A stretch of 40,087 nt of DNA from an uncultured Butyrivibrio sp. (GTDB lineage Bacteria; Bacillota; Clostridia; Lachnospirales; Lachnospiraceae). The notes under the pieces were generated by a model. That model had not been told where the DNA came from and did no database searches. It worked only from the letters and a program-made list of their open reading frames with translations. The stretch spans positions 11,680-51,766 of the forward strand of contig CAJTON010000009.1 of the NCBI GenBank assembly GCA_910577605.1. The letters are read 5' to 3'. Shown in pieces: positions 32,523-40,087 of the stretch; the stretch's first letter is position 1, and every line of letters begins with the position of its first letter. Both the position numbers and the translations under genes were made by a program.

Positions 32523-33644
32523 ATGAGGATAATCCACTGTGCCGATCTGCACCTTGATTCGGCGATGCTTGCGAACCTTGACCGCAGTAAAGCGAGGGAA
32601 CGCAAAAATGAGCTTTTGCAGACCTTTGACAGAATGATAAGATACGCCGCCGACAATGCAGTGGACGCGGTAATAATAGCGGGCGACCTCTTCGATTCGC
32701 CGAGGATCTCGTCCGCCGCCGCAAATACGGTATATAAGGCGATAGAGGGCAACCCCGGAATAGATTTCTATTATCTTAAAGGCAACCATGACGCGGACGG
32801 TTTTATCGACGGATTTGACGTTATTCCTAAGAACCTTAAGCTTTTTGACCGCGAGTGGAGTTACTATTATACGGGCGAGGGCGGCGATGTCTGTATATGC
32901 GGACTTGAGCCGGACACTAGCGGAGCTTTCGGCGAAAACTTGAGCGGACTTTCGCTTGATACGGACAGGTTCAACATAGCGGTACTTCACGGGCAGGAAA
33001 CTGCGGGAGGGAACGCGGAGGGCGCAACGGATGCCGTAAATCTTGATCTTCTCAAAGATAAGGGAATAGATTATCTTGCATTAGGACATGTTCATGGCTA
33101 TAAACGGGAGAAGCTCGACGCGAGGGGAGTATACTGCTATCCGGGCTGTCTTGAGGGCAGGGGCTTTGACGAGTGCGGGGAGCACGGTTTCGTGCTGCTT
33201 GAGATCGACGGGGACAGACATACATATTCAGATACGTTCGTACCGTTCGCGGGAAGACAGCTTTATGAGCTTGAAGTAGACATTTCGGGCTGTATGACGA
33301 CTTTTGACATAACGGCGGAGATAAGGAGCGGACTCGGAGCCGCCGGATACAGCCGCGACAGCCTTCTCAAAATAATACTCACGGGCGAAATGTCTTACGA
33401 CTGCGAGAAAAATATTGATTATCTTCTTAAACAATTTGAGCATGATTTTTATTTTGTTAAAATATACGACAGAACGAAATACAGAGTGGATTATAAGGAT
33501 TTTTTGCTGGACGAATCGCTTAAAGGAGAATTTGTCCGCGCGGTCATGGCGGACGCGGATCTGAGCGAGGAGGACAAGTCAAGGATAATACGTTTCGGGA
33601 TAAAAGCGTTAGCGGGGGAGGTGTCTGAGATATGCGGCTTATAA
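32523..33644 (+). CDS. SbcD/Mre11-like DNA-repair nuclease (YhaO-type)
   Basis: The 373-residue metallophosphoesterase should cut DNA ends in complex with an SMC-type ATPase. The five motifs are present: D8 and H10 (HCADLHLDS), GDLFDSP, KGNHDADG, VLHGQE and ALGHVHG. The C-terminal 130 residues form the capping domain typical of the YhaO branch. It overlaps the downstream SbcC-like gene by 13 bases, so the pair is translationally coupled like yhaO-yhaN in Bacillus and sbcD-sbcC in E. coli. Confidence 0.9.
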   Translation: MRIIHCADLHLDSAMLANLDRSKARERKNELLQTFDRMIRYAADNAVDAVIIAGDLFDSPRISSAAANTVYKAIEGNPGIDFYYLKGNHDADGFIDGFDVIPKNLKLFDREWSYYYTGEGGDVCICGLEPDTSGAFGENLSGLSLDTDRFNIAVLHGQETAGGNAEGATDAVNLDLLKDKGIDYLALGHVHGYKREKLDARGVYCYPGCLEGRGFDECGEHGFVLLEIDGDRHTYSDTFVPFAGRQLYELEVDISGCMTTFDITAEIRSGLGAAGYSRDSLLKIILTGEMSYDCEKNIDYLLKQFEHDFYFVKIYDRTKYRVDYKDFLLDESLKGEFVRAVMADADLSEEDKSRIIRFGIKALAGEVSEICGL

Positions 33645-35980
33645 GCTGTCACATAGAGAATTTCGGGAAGCTTTGCGGCGAAAGCTTTGATTTTGAGAAG
33701 GGGCTTAACCGCGTATGCAGTCCTAACGGCTCCGGAAAAAGCACGCTTGCCGCTTTTTTAAAGGTCATGCTTTACGGCTTTAGTGACGAAAAAAGCCGCG
33801 ATGATTACACGAATGAAAGAAAACGCTTCAGACCGTGGCAGGGCGGTACATACGGAGGACAGCTCACTTTTGAAGTGTCTGGAAAAATATATACCGCGTC
33901 AAGAGTGTTCGGAAGCAAGGAAAAAGACGATGTTTTTGAATTGAGGGACGCGCGGCAAAACACCGTATCCGGCGATTTTACCGAGAATCTGGGAGAGGAG
34001 CTTTTCAAAATTGACGCGGAATCTTTTATCCGCACCGTTTTTATTTCCCAGAACGACTGCATGACGGAAACCACCGACGGAATCAACGCGAAGCTCGGCA
34101 ATCTTGCGGAGAATACGGACGATATAAACAACTACAAAAAAGCGGACCGGGAGCTGCACGATCTTTTGAACCGTATGAGCCCTAAGCGCTCAACGGGATT
34201 TCTGTATAGGATGAACGCGGAAATTTCGGAGCTTGCCGTCAGGGTAAGCGGCAAAACGGCGCTTGAGAAAACGGCTGCGGAAATAACGGATAAGAGGAAC
34301 GGCTGCGACGCAAAGCGCGCCAAGCTTGACGCGCGAAGACGCGAGCTTGCAAAGCAGCAGGCGGAGATCGCCGCGTTGAAGGACGCTCAGGCGGGATATG
34401 AGAATTACAAAAATCTTTGCGGCGATGCTGAAAGCAGACAGAAAGAGTATCTTGATGCCGTAAAGGATCTGCCCGGAGAAATTCCTGACGATGAAGAGAT
34501 AACGTCTATGATCTCAGAATGCCGCGGACTGTACGGACTTGAGCGAGAAACGGAGTTCACGAAGCTTTCTGAGAATGAGAAGAATAAGCTTAGCGGGCTT
34601 GATGCCCGGTTTGCGCAGGGCGTGCCGGACGACGGTGAGATCGAACGGCAGATCGGGATATGCGCGGAATGCGCGGAGCGGGAGCGCGGACTAGCAATAA
34701 AGCGCGCGGAGTTTGAAGCGGCGCAAAGAGAAGCGGAGCAGTCCGCCGCGGGCAGAAAGCATACCGGAGCATGGACGGCGATGTTTATAGCGGGACTTGC
34801 GGCGGGTCTGATCGGAGCTGCCGGGGTCGCGGCGGGAATCGCATTGAAATCGTCTTTGACGCAGATAGGCGGAATATTCTGCTGCATAGGAATAGTTATG
34901 CTTTTTATCTGCGCGGCGCATTCTTTAAGGGCAAAGGAAAATGGCGGCGCACCGGACGGCGGCGGGGAAATCGAACGGTTGAGTAATGAGCTTGACGCAG
35001 AGAAAGCTTTTGTTGATTCCTGTCAAAAAGAAAACGCGGATTTTCTTTCCGGTTTCGGTATCAAGTGCAAAGAAGGGCAGGCCTTGCCGCTTTTATATGA
35101 TTTAAAAAGGCAGAAATCAGATTATACGGAACTGAGGGAACGCCATAGACGGCACAAAGAGGCGGCGGACGCATACGCGGGTCTGAAGGACAGAATATGC
35201 GATTATGTCAGAGGTCTTTCATTTGAACCCGAAGAAAATTTGCAGAATCAGCTTATCGTGTTACGGGATAAAGAGCGGAATATTGAACGGTGCCGCGTGC
35301 TGCGTGACAGTGCCGCGCGCTCAAGAGATGCTTTTGCCGAAAAAAACAATATCGCGGAGCTTGAGAGCGCTGCGAAGCGGAGCATTGCGAAAAGCTTTGA
35401 AGAGCTTAACGGCGAGGCTGAAGAAATCGACATGCAACGTGACGAACTGCATAGGAAAATCACCGCTTACGACAGGGAGCTTGAGGAGGTTTATGAAAAA
35501 CTTGAGAGGATAAATGAGGAAAGCGAAAGGCTTGACGCTCTCAGGCAGGAATACGCGGATAAAGCAAGCGATTACTTTATTCTTGAAAAGACGAAGGAAT
35601 TTCTTGCAAAGGCGAACACATCTTTTACAGCGAGATATATGGAGCCGGTAACGCGCGGATTTGAAAAATACTATAATATTCTTGAGAACGCTGAGGCAAA
35701 AAGCTGTGCCATAGACGCGAACGTAAAGCTAACGGTGGATGAATACGGTCTGCAAAGGGATATAAGATTTCTCAGTACCGGATATAAGGATCTGATCGGA
35801 ATATGTATGAGAATGGCGCTTGCCGACGCGATGTACTCCGGCGAAAAGCCGTTTCTCATATTTGATGATCCTTTCGTCAACCTTGACGACGGCAAATATA
35901 AGCGCGCCGCCCTTTTTCTTCAAGAGCTTGAGAAATTTTATCAGATCATTTATTTTACATGCAGAAGTGAACTGATATAA
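33632..35980 (+). CDS. SbcC/RAD50-like ATPase with internal hydrophobic segments (YhaN-type)
   Basis: The 782-residue protein has an N-terminal Walker A (PNGSGKST, 31-38), the Q-loop motif ISQND, two coiled-coil stretches (about 190-270 and 435-640), and a C-terminal signature/Walker B half (FLSTGYKDL and LIFDDPFVNLDDGK at 742-755). Two hydrophobic stretches lie between the coils at about 378-405 and 411-431, unlike canonical SbcC but as known for the YhaN group. The protein may therefore be attached to the membrane. The ATG at 33632 overlaps the SbcD-like gene and has GGGGGAGG upstream. The canonical zinc-hook CxxC is not seen. Confidence 0.87.
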   Translation: MRLISCHIENFGKLCGESFDFEKGLNRVCSPNGSGKSTLAAFLKVMLYGFSDEKSRDDYTNERKRFRPWQGGTYGGQLTFEVSGKIYTASRVFGSKEKDDVFELRDARQNTVSGDFTENLGEELFKIDAESFIRTVFISQNDCMTETTDGINAKLGNLAENTDDINNYKKADRELHDLLNRMSPKRSTGFLYRMNAEISELAVRVSGKTALEKTAAEITDKRNGCDAKRAKLDARRRELAKQQAEIAALKDAQAGYENYKNLCGDAESRQKEYLDAVKDLPGEIPDDEEITSMISECRGLYGLERETEFTKLSENEKNKLSGLDARFAQGVPDDGEIERQIGICAECAERERGLAIKRAEFEAAQREAEQSAAGRKHTGAWTAMFIAGLAAGLIGAAGVAAGIALKSSLTQIGGIFCCIGIVMLFICAAHSLRAKENGGAPDGGGEIERLSNELDAEKAFVDSCQKENADFLSGFGIKCKEGQALPLLYDLKRQKSDYTELRERHRRHKEAADAYAGLKDRICDYVRGLSFEPEENLQNQLIVLRDKERNIERCRVLRDSAARSRDAFAEKNNIAELESAAKRSIAKSFEELNGEAEEIDMQRDELHRKITAYDRELEEVYEKLERINEESERLDALRQEYADKASDYFILEKTKEFLAKANTSFTARYMEPVTRGFEKYYNILENAEAKSCAIDANVKLTVDEYGLQRDIRFLSTGYKDLIGICMRMALADAMYSGEKPFLIFDDPFVNLDDGKYKRAALFLQELEKFYQIIYFTCRSELI

Positions 35981-35981
35981 T
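35954..35981 (+). promoter_or_regulatory. Predicted promoter of the TIKI/EreA-like gene
   Basis: TTTACA (35954-35959) and TATAAT (35976-35981) are 16 bases apart. The promoter overlaps the end of the SbcC-like gene. Prediction only. Confidence 0.55.
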
Positions 35982-36006
35982 GATTGGAAAGGACTTTTAA
36001 AATGGT

Positions 36007-37266
36007 ATGAATGAAAAAATCAAGACGGCGATAGCGTTTTCGCTGCTGGGAGTATTTTTTGCTGCTGGCATTATCCTGACGGTACTGGATCGCCGGACCG
36101 ATGTATATCCTGATGAAAATACAGCGATAATGCTTTATGGGGAAGCCCACGGATATAAGGAATATTATGATATAGAGGTTGAATTATGGAGGGATTGCTA
36201 TGAAGAAGGATGCCGGAATCTTTTTGTTGAACTTCCGTATTACAGCGCGGAATTTATAAATGTTTGGATGCGGGAAAATTCCGATGAAAAGCTTGATAAG
36301 TGGTTTGAAGAAATCCATGATACATTGTCCGGCAATGAATATTATAAGGAATTTTTTCTCGAGATCAAAGAATACTGTCCGGATACGGTGTTTTATGGTA
36401 CGGACATCGGTCATCAGTTTGACACGACAGGCGCAAGATATTTGAAATATTTAGAGGACAAAGGCCTTGAAGATTCTGAAAAATATAAACTTGCGAAGGA
36501 GTGTATCAGACAGGGGCAAGAATACCGTAATGAGGATACTGAACATAATGGGATATCGTCGCTAAGAGAAACTTATATGGTCTCGAATTTCATTGACGCA
36601 TATACGCGGTGCGGCGGTAAAATCATGGGTATCTACGGAAGCTATCATACGGACCTTGAAAATCCGGATCTGATGGCGGGACGTTTGAAAACGCAATACG
36701 GAAATGTAATCAGCAGCGTGAAGCTAAGCGCCATTTCATTTGGGACAAGGCACCCTTACAAACTTGGTTTTTGTATCACAGGCGTTATATTTCTTCTTAT
36801 GCTTTTTATTCCCAACATTATTTGGGCTGCGGGTAAAAAACCGGAGGGCTATGAAAATGCTTCGGCTAATGAAAACAAGGTTCTGGCGCTGTTAGAAAGA
36901 ATCGGCGAAATAGGTACTACGGTCACACTTTTGATATTTCCGGCTTTTGATCCGTGCATAAGGAAGCTTCCGGAGGGGATATTTTTCGAGTGGCGTATAA
37001 TCTTTTGGGCGTTGGCATTTGTGCTGATGATCCTTTATGAATGTTATTGGATCCGATACTTTAAAGGCTCCAGAACAATGAAGGACATGTATTCTTCATT
37101 TGCCGGGTTTCCTGTTGCCGGAGCAACGCTTCCGGTAATAGCCGCGCTGCTGCTTAGCGTTTACTCCGGGAATCTGATTATGACAGCGGTTTCGGTTATA
37201 CTTGGAATCGGACATATCGGGATCCATTTTATTCATAAGAATGAGGCGAAGAACAATTTAGTGTAA
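36007..37266 (+). CDS. TIKI/ChaN/EreA-superfamily domain fused to a membrane domain
   Basis: The 419-residue protein has an N-terminal membrane helix (about 8-27) and an extracytoplasmic domain to about 245. The domain shows the superfamily mark GEAHG with E46 and H48, the pattern LFVELPYYS, then YGTDIGHQ and IMGIYGSYHTD. This points to the EreA/ChaN-like/TraB-TIKI group, in which this glutamate and histidine sit in the active site. Four to five further membrane helices follow (about 252-275, 295-320, 330-350, 365-390 and 394-412). The domain joined to a polytopic membrane tail is not a layout I recognise. It could be a hydrolase acting on an ester or peptide at the membrane surface; this is inference. 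The start at 36007 has AAAGGA upstream. Confidence 0.68.
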   Translation: MNEKIKTAIAFSLLGVFFAAGIILTVLDRRTDVYPDENTAIMLYGEAHGYKEYYDIEVELWRDCYEEGCRNLFVELPYYSAEFINVWMRENSDEKLDKWFEEIHDTLSGNEYYKEFFLEIKEYCPDTVFYGTDIGHQFDTTGARYLKYLEDKGLEDSEKYKLAKECIRQGQEYRNEDTEHNGISSLRETYMVSNFIDAYTRCGGKIMGIYGSYHTDLENPDLMAGRLKTQYGNVISSVKLSAISFGTRHPYKLGFCITGVIFLLMLFIPNIIWAAGKKPEGYENASANENKVLALLERIGEIGTTVTLLIFPAFDPCIRKLPEGIFFEWRIIFWALAFVLMILYECYWIRYFKGSRTMKDMYSSFAGFPVAGATLPVIAALLLSVYSGNLIMTAVSVILGIGHIGIHFIHKNEAKNNLV

Positions 37267-37305
37267 GATTAGACCGGAAGTTAATTTTTTACAGGAGGTA
37301 TACAT

Positions 37306-37683
37306 ATGAAACGGGAACTTGGTATTGCGAGATGCGGGCTGGCGTGCTGCTTATGCTCGGAAAACGAACGCTGCGGCGGGTGCGGTTCGGGAGAATGTCC
37401 CGATAAAGACTGGTGCGAGAACCGTAAATGCTCCATTGATAAAGGAATTGCGGGCTGCGCCGACTGTGATGAGGAATGTAAGAAGGGTCTTTTAGGTAAA
37501 ATAAAGCCTTACGCTTTTACTGTGTTTGTAAAACGTTACGGTATAGAAGCGCTTTTGGACTGCCTTGAGCGCAACGAAAAAAACGGGGTGGTATATCACC
37601 GCGAAGGCATAAACGGGGATTATGACGATTTTGACGACGTTGAGAAGCTGATCGAATTTATAAAGACGGGCATCCGGTCATGA
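37306..37683 (+). CDS. DUF3795 cysteine-rich protein
   Basis: This 125-residue protein carries 12 cysteines in its first 58 residues (C10, C14, C15, C17, C23, C26, C31, C37, C42, C51, C54, C58), matching DUF3795. The pattern IARCGLACCLC...CGGCGSGEC...CADCDEEC suggests zinc or iron-sulfur binding. A conserved helix (KIKPYAFTVFVKRYGIEALLDCL) follows. The function is unknown. RBS AGGAGG lies 10 bases upstream. It follows the TIKI-like gene by 39 bases and is followed by a bidirectional terminator. Confidence 0.85.
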   Translation: MKRELGIARCGLACCLCSENERCGGCGSGECPDKDWCENRKCSIDKGIAGCADCDEECKKGLLGKIKPYAFTVFVKRYGIEALLDCLERNEKNGVVYHREGINGDYDDFDDVEKLIEFIKTGIRS

Positions 37684-37752
37684 TTCTTATAAGATGTGCA
37701 GCATAGATCAGCAGCGGTATGGTTTACCGTAAAGAAGCCTTGATATTGTGAA

Positions 37753-37786
37753 AAAAAGCCTGTGTCCTTGCGGACACAGGCTTTTT
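37753..37786. terminator. Bidirectional terminator between DUF3795 and ABC transporter genes
   Basis: A perfect 15-bp stem (AAAAAGCCTGTGTCC / GGACACAGGCTTTTT) with loop TTGC. The A-run and T-run on either side let it act in both directions, for the DUF3795 gene and for the minus-strand ABC gene that ends at 37795. Confidence 0.93.
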
Positions 37787-37794
37787 GTATCAGG

Positions 37795-40086
37795 TTATTC
37801 CGTTCTAAGCGCGATAACGGGATCTTTTCTGGACGCTACCTTTGCGGGTATAAGTCCGGCGATAAGCGTGAGCAGTACGCTTATGGTTATAAGTATAAGC
37901 GCGCCCTGCCACGGCAGAGAAGCCACATTCGGTATTTTGGTAAGGCTCTTTATCACGATATTGATAGGTATGTCAAGAAGCACCGTGATAAGTATTCCCA
38001 TTGAACCGGATACAAGCCCGATTATCATTGTTTCGGCGTTGAAAACTCTGGAAACGTCGTGCTTTGACGCGCCGATGCTTCGGAGGATACCTATTTCCTT
38101 CGTGCGCTCAAGCACCGAAATGTAGGTGATGATTCCTATCATTATGGACGAAACAACGAGTGAGATCGAAACGAAGGCGATCAGCACATATGATATCGTG
38201 TTGATAATAGTGCTTATCGACGACATCATAAGTCCTATATAGTCCGTGTAGCTTATCGTAAGATTGTCATGTCCCTCGCCGGCGACTTTGCGGTTGTATT
38301 CCTCGATTATAGAGGTGATCTCGTCCTTCGCGTTGAAATCCTTCGCGTATATATTGATAGAAGAAGGCTTATCGGTATCGGCGTAACCGAGTTTTATGAG
38401 ATTGTCCTTGAAGGTCGAGGCGGAGGATGTCTGAAGCTGTGACTTGAACATCTCAACGATCTGCTCCTCGGTCATCATTTTAAGGTAGAGCTGCATTGCC
38501 TGCTGCTGATCTTCGGGAAGAGTAGCGATATATGCGTACACGTCGTCGATCGTTATCTTTTCTATTTCTTCCGAATTATCGGCAAAAGGAAGTCCGGTGA
38601 AAATGTCGGTCTTTTCATCGGCAAGCTGCGCCTTAACCACTTCGGCTTTCTGGGTGGCGTCAAGCACATAGTCGGTGAGCGCCTTGGTATATCCGATAGA
38701 GCCGGTTATTGAGGTGGCGACCGCATCCTCCTTTGCTTCAATTATGCCTACGATCTTTATTTCCTTACCGTTTGCGATAAGATTTTTGACATATTCCTCA
38801 TTGGTGCTTTTGTCGTTCCATCTTTTGTTGGCTTCGTCATACTCATAGTAATCGCTTGAAAGAACGAGCTTAAAAGTGAGGTTCATCAGCTCCTCGTAGG
38901 TGTAGCTTGTGTCGTCGGCTTCGATTTTATTGCCGGAGCCGAGCTGAGAGAGGATGTTGTCAAGCTCCGCAGCGTCTCTCAGACCGAGAGCGTAAAGCGT
39001 TACGTCGGTTATCGTCTTGTCGTTGGTCACAAGAACTACCTCGTCGTAATTCTTGGGCCAGCGTCCGGCGAGAACGTTGTACTGCGAGTCAAGAAGCTCC
39101 TGATTGTCGATCATTTGGACCCACATATTGGAGTTGCTGTAACTGGACATCATGGTCGAATATCCGCTGTCGCCGGATATCCCCCATATATCTTCAAAAA
39201 GCGTGCTAGGGTTCACCTTTTTGATGCTTTTGGAGGTATCCGAGGAATATATATTGAGATCCACGTCATAGCCGTACTGTATGTCGGTGGTGAACTCGTG
39301 TATATTGCAGTCCGGGCTCTCAAAATAAGATTTGAGCTCGCCCAGGCTGTTGGTCTTTACCTGGGACATCATGCTGTTGATCATTTCTCCGAGGATCGAA
39401 TTCGTGTAGATCCTTCCCGGCTCGTGCTCGACCTTATTGTCGATCTTGCCTAACATCGTTTCCATAAGGCTGGTCATATCCATCATTTCGTCCTCGATGG
39501 TGATGGGATATGTAGAGATCGTATCCTCCTGGACCCTGTCGATGTATGACTGGAAACCGTGTGAAAGAGAGAGGATAAGCGCTATTCCTATGATTCCGAT
39601 GCTTCCGGCAAAGGAGGTAAGGAAGGTGCGTCCCTTTTTGGTGAGAAGGTTCTTAAAGCTTAGAGAGAGCGCGGTAAAAAACGACATGGAAACCTTGCCG
39701 TGTTTTTTTCTTTCTTCTTTAACGCGGGCGGCGGAAACGGAATCCTGCGAATCCGCCAAAGAGCTGAAAGGATCGCTGTCGCCCGTTATTTTGCCGTCGA
39801 GAAGCCTGACGATACGGGAGGAGTATTTTTCCGCGAGATCGCCGTTATGAGTTACCATGATTATAAGCTTTTCGGCGGAAATCTCCTTGAGAATATCCAT
39901 GATCTGCACGCTTGTTTCAGAGTCGAGAGCGCCTGTCGGTTCGTCTGCAAGGATGATGTCGGGATTGTTCACGAGCGCCCTTGCTATAGCGACGCGCTGC
40001 ATCTGACCGCCGGACATCTGGTTCGGCTTTTTATGGAGCTGGTCGCCGAGACCGACCTTTTCCAGAGCCTCGGACGCGCGCTTCCT
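37795..40086 (-). CDS. MacB-like ABC transporter, ATPase-permease fusion (5' truncated by window)
   Basis: About 763 residues are visible; the N-terminal part with Walker A lies beyond the window end, so the start at 40017 is internal. The ATPase part has NQMSGGQMQRVAIARAL (signature) and DIILADEPTGALD (Walker B). The permease half begins with a membrane helix (TFLTSFAGSIGIIGIALILS), then a large extracytoplasmic domain of about 400 residues with many acidic residues. Three further helices follow with FtsX-like marks (LERTKEIGILRSIGASKHDV and RKDPVIALRTE). It fits the MacB/FtsX class of macrolide, bacteriocin or lipoprotein export. Both halves are on one chain, as in many Firmicutes transporters of this type. 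The substrate is unknown. Confidence 0.92.
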   Translation of the reverse strand, partial: RKRASEALEKVGLGDQLHKKPNQMSGGQMQRVAIARALVNNPDIILADEPTGALDSETSVQIMDILKEISAEKLIIMVTHNGDLAEKYSSRIVRLLDGKITGDSDPFSSLADSQDSVSAARVKEERKKHGKVSMSFFTALSLSFKNLLTKKGRTFLTSFAGSIGIIGIALILSLSHGFQSYIDRVQEDTISTYPITIEDEMMDMTSLMETMLGKIDNKVEHEPGRIYTNSILGEMINSMMSQVKTNSLGELKSYFESPDCNIHEFTTDIQYGYDVDLNIYSSDTSKSIKKVNPSTLFEDIWGISGDSGYSTMMSSYSNSNMWVQMIDNQELLDSQYNVLAGRWPKNYDEVVLVTNDKTITDVTLYALGLRDAAELDNILSQLGSGNKIEADDTSYTYEELMNLTFKLVLSSDYYEYDEANKRWNDKSTNEEYVKNLIANGKEIKIVGIIEAKEDAVATSITGSIGYTKALTDYVLDATQKAEVVKAQLADEKTDIFTGLPFADNSEEIEKITIDDVYAYIATLPEDQQQAMQLYLKMMTEEQIVEMFKSQLQTSSASTFKDNLIKLGYADTDKPSSINIYAKDFNAKDEITSIIEEYNRKVAGEGHDNLTISYTDYIGLMMSSISTIINTISYVLIAFVSISLVVSSIMIGIITYISVLERTKEIGILRSIGASKHDVSRVFNAETMIIGLVSGSMGILITVLLDIPINIVIKSLTKIPNVASLPWQGALILITISVLLTLIAGLIPAKVASRKDPVIALRTE

Positions 40087-40087
40087 C

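Noticed and set aside
1..40087. Search for tRNA or rRNA genes, CRISPR repeats, insertion sequences, attachment sites and prophage genes
   Set aside because: No tRNA cloverleaf, conserved rRNA segment, regularly spaced repeat, transposase, integrase or structural phage gene was noticed; the DUF5131 gene alone is not enough to call a prophage. Short RNA genes could have been missed by eye.

Overview
The window looks like a chromosomal segment of an anaerobic, Gram-positive Clostridia bacterium, most likely a gut Oscillospirales/Ruminococcaceae-type lineage; I cannot name the species. The signs are strong AGGAGG-type ribosome binding sites, TTGACA/TATAAT promoters, many lipobox lipoproteins, a Na+-pumping decarboxylase operon with a separate biotin carrier, a cellobiose phosphorylase and YhaO/YhaN-type repair genes. 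I see no rRNA, tRNA, CRISPR array, insertion sequence, integrase or prophage structure. No gene-free gap exceeds about 300 bases.

Region by region: (1) 1-1.5 kb holds the 3' end of a penicillin-binding protein and a Nudix hydrolase. (2) 1.6-4.2 kb is cassette A: an exported mini-RHS/YD protein with a SleB-like C-terminal domain, followed by a lipoprotein. (3) 4.3-7.0 kb has two tRNA-modification enzymes (TtcA-like and TcdA) and an M24 aminopeptidase. (4) 7.0-13.1 kb has a LysR regulator divergent from a redox cluster: three flavodoxin domains (one cytosolic, one lipid-anchored, one fused to an FGE/SUMF1-like domain), a DUF4405 membrane protein, a cupin, a cyclophilin-like lipoprotein and a carboxymuconolactone-decarboxylase-family protein. 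(5) 13.1-14.9 kb, minus strand, has an LRR plus NTF2-like protein and a nucleoside phosphorylase. (6) 15.1-18.9 kb has a D,D-carboxypeptidase and a GH94 cellobiose phosphorylase. (7) 19.1-22.4 kb is cassette B, a second and AT-rich copy of the mini-RHS/SleB plus lipoprotein pair, followed by a DUF5131 protein. (8) 22.4-26.5 kb has an MBOAT O-acyltransferase and two tandem SGNH/AlgX-like membrane proteins. (9) 26.6-31.6 kb is a biotin-dependent decarboxylase operon. (10) 31.6-36.0 kb has a COG3910-type ATPase and an SbcD/SbcC-like pair. (11) 36.0-40.1 kb has a TIKI/EreA-like membrane protein, a cysteine-rich DUF3795 protein and, on the minus strand, an ABC transporter fusion cut by the window edge.

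The best candidate for an undescribed system is the two-gene cassette at 1.6-4.2 kb and again at 19.1-21.6 kb. Each has a strong vegetative-type promoter, then a secreted short RHS-repeat protein ending in a divergent SleB-type peptidoglycan hydrolase domain, then a lipoprotein with an FG-GAP/EF-hand-like D-x-T-G-D-G motif. The arrangement would suit an exported cell-wall-targeting effector with a surface-anchored partner or immunity protein, but this is inference. Second in interest are the extracytoplasmic flavodoxin cluster, including an unusual FGE-like/flavodoxin fusion, and a nearly identical leader hairpin found upstream of two unrelated genes (9915-9957 and 16459-16502).
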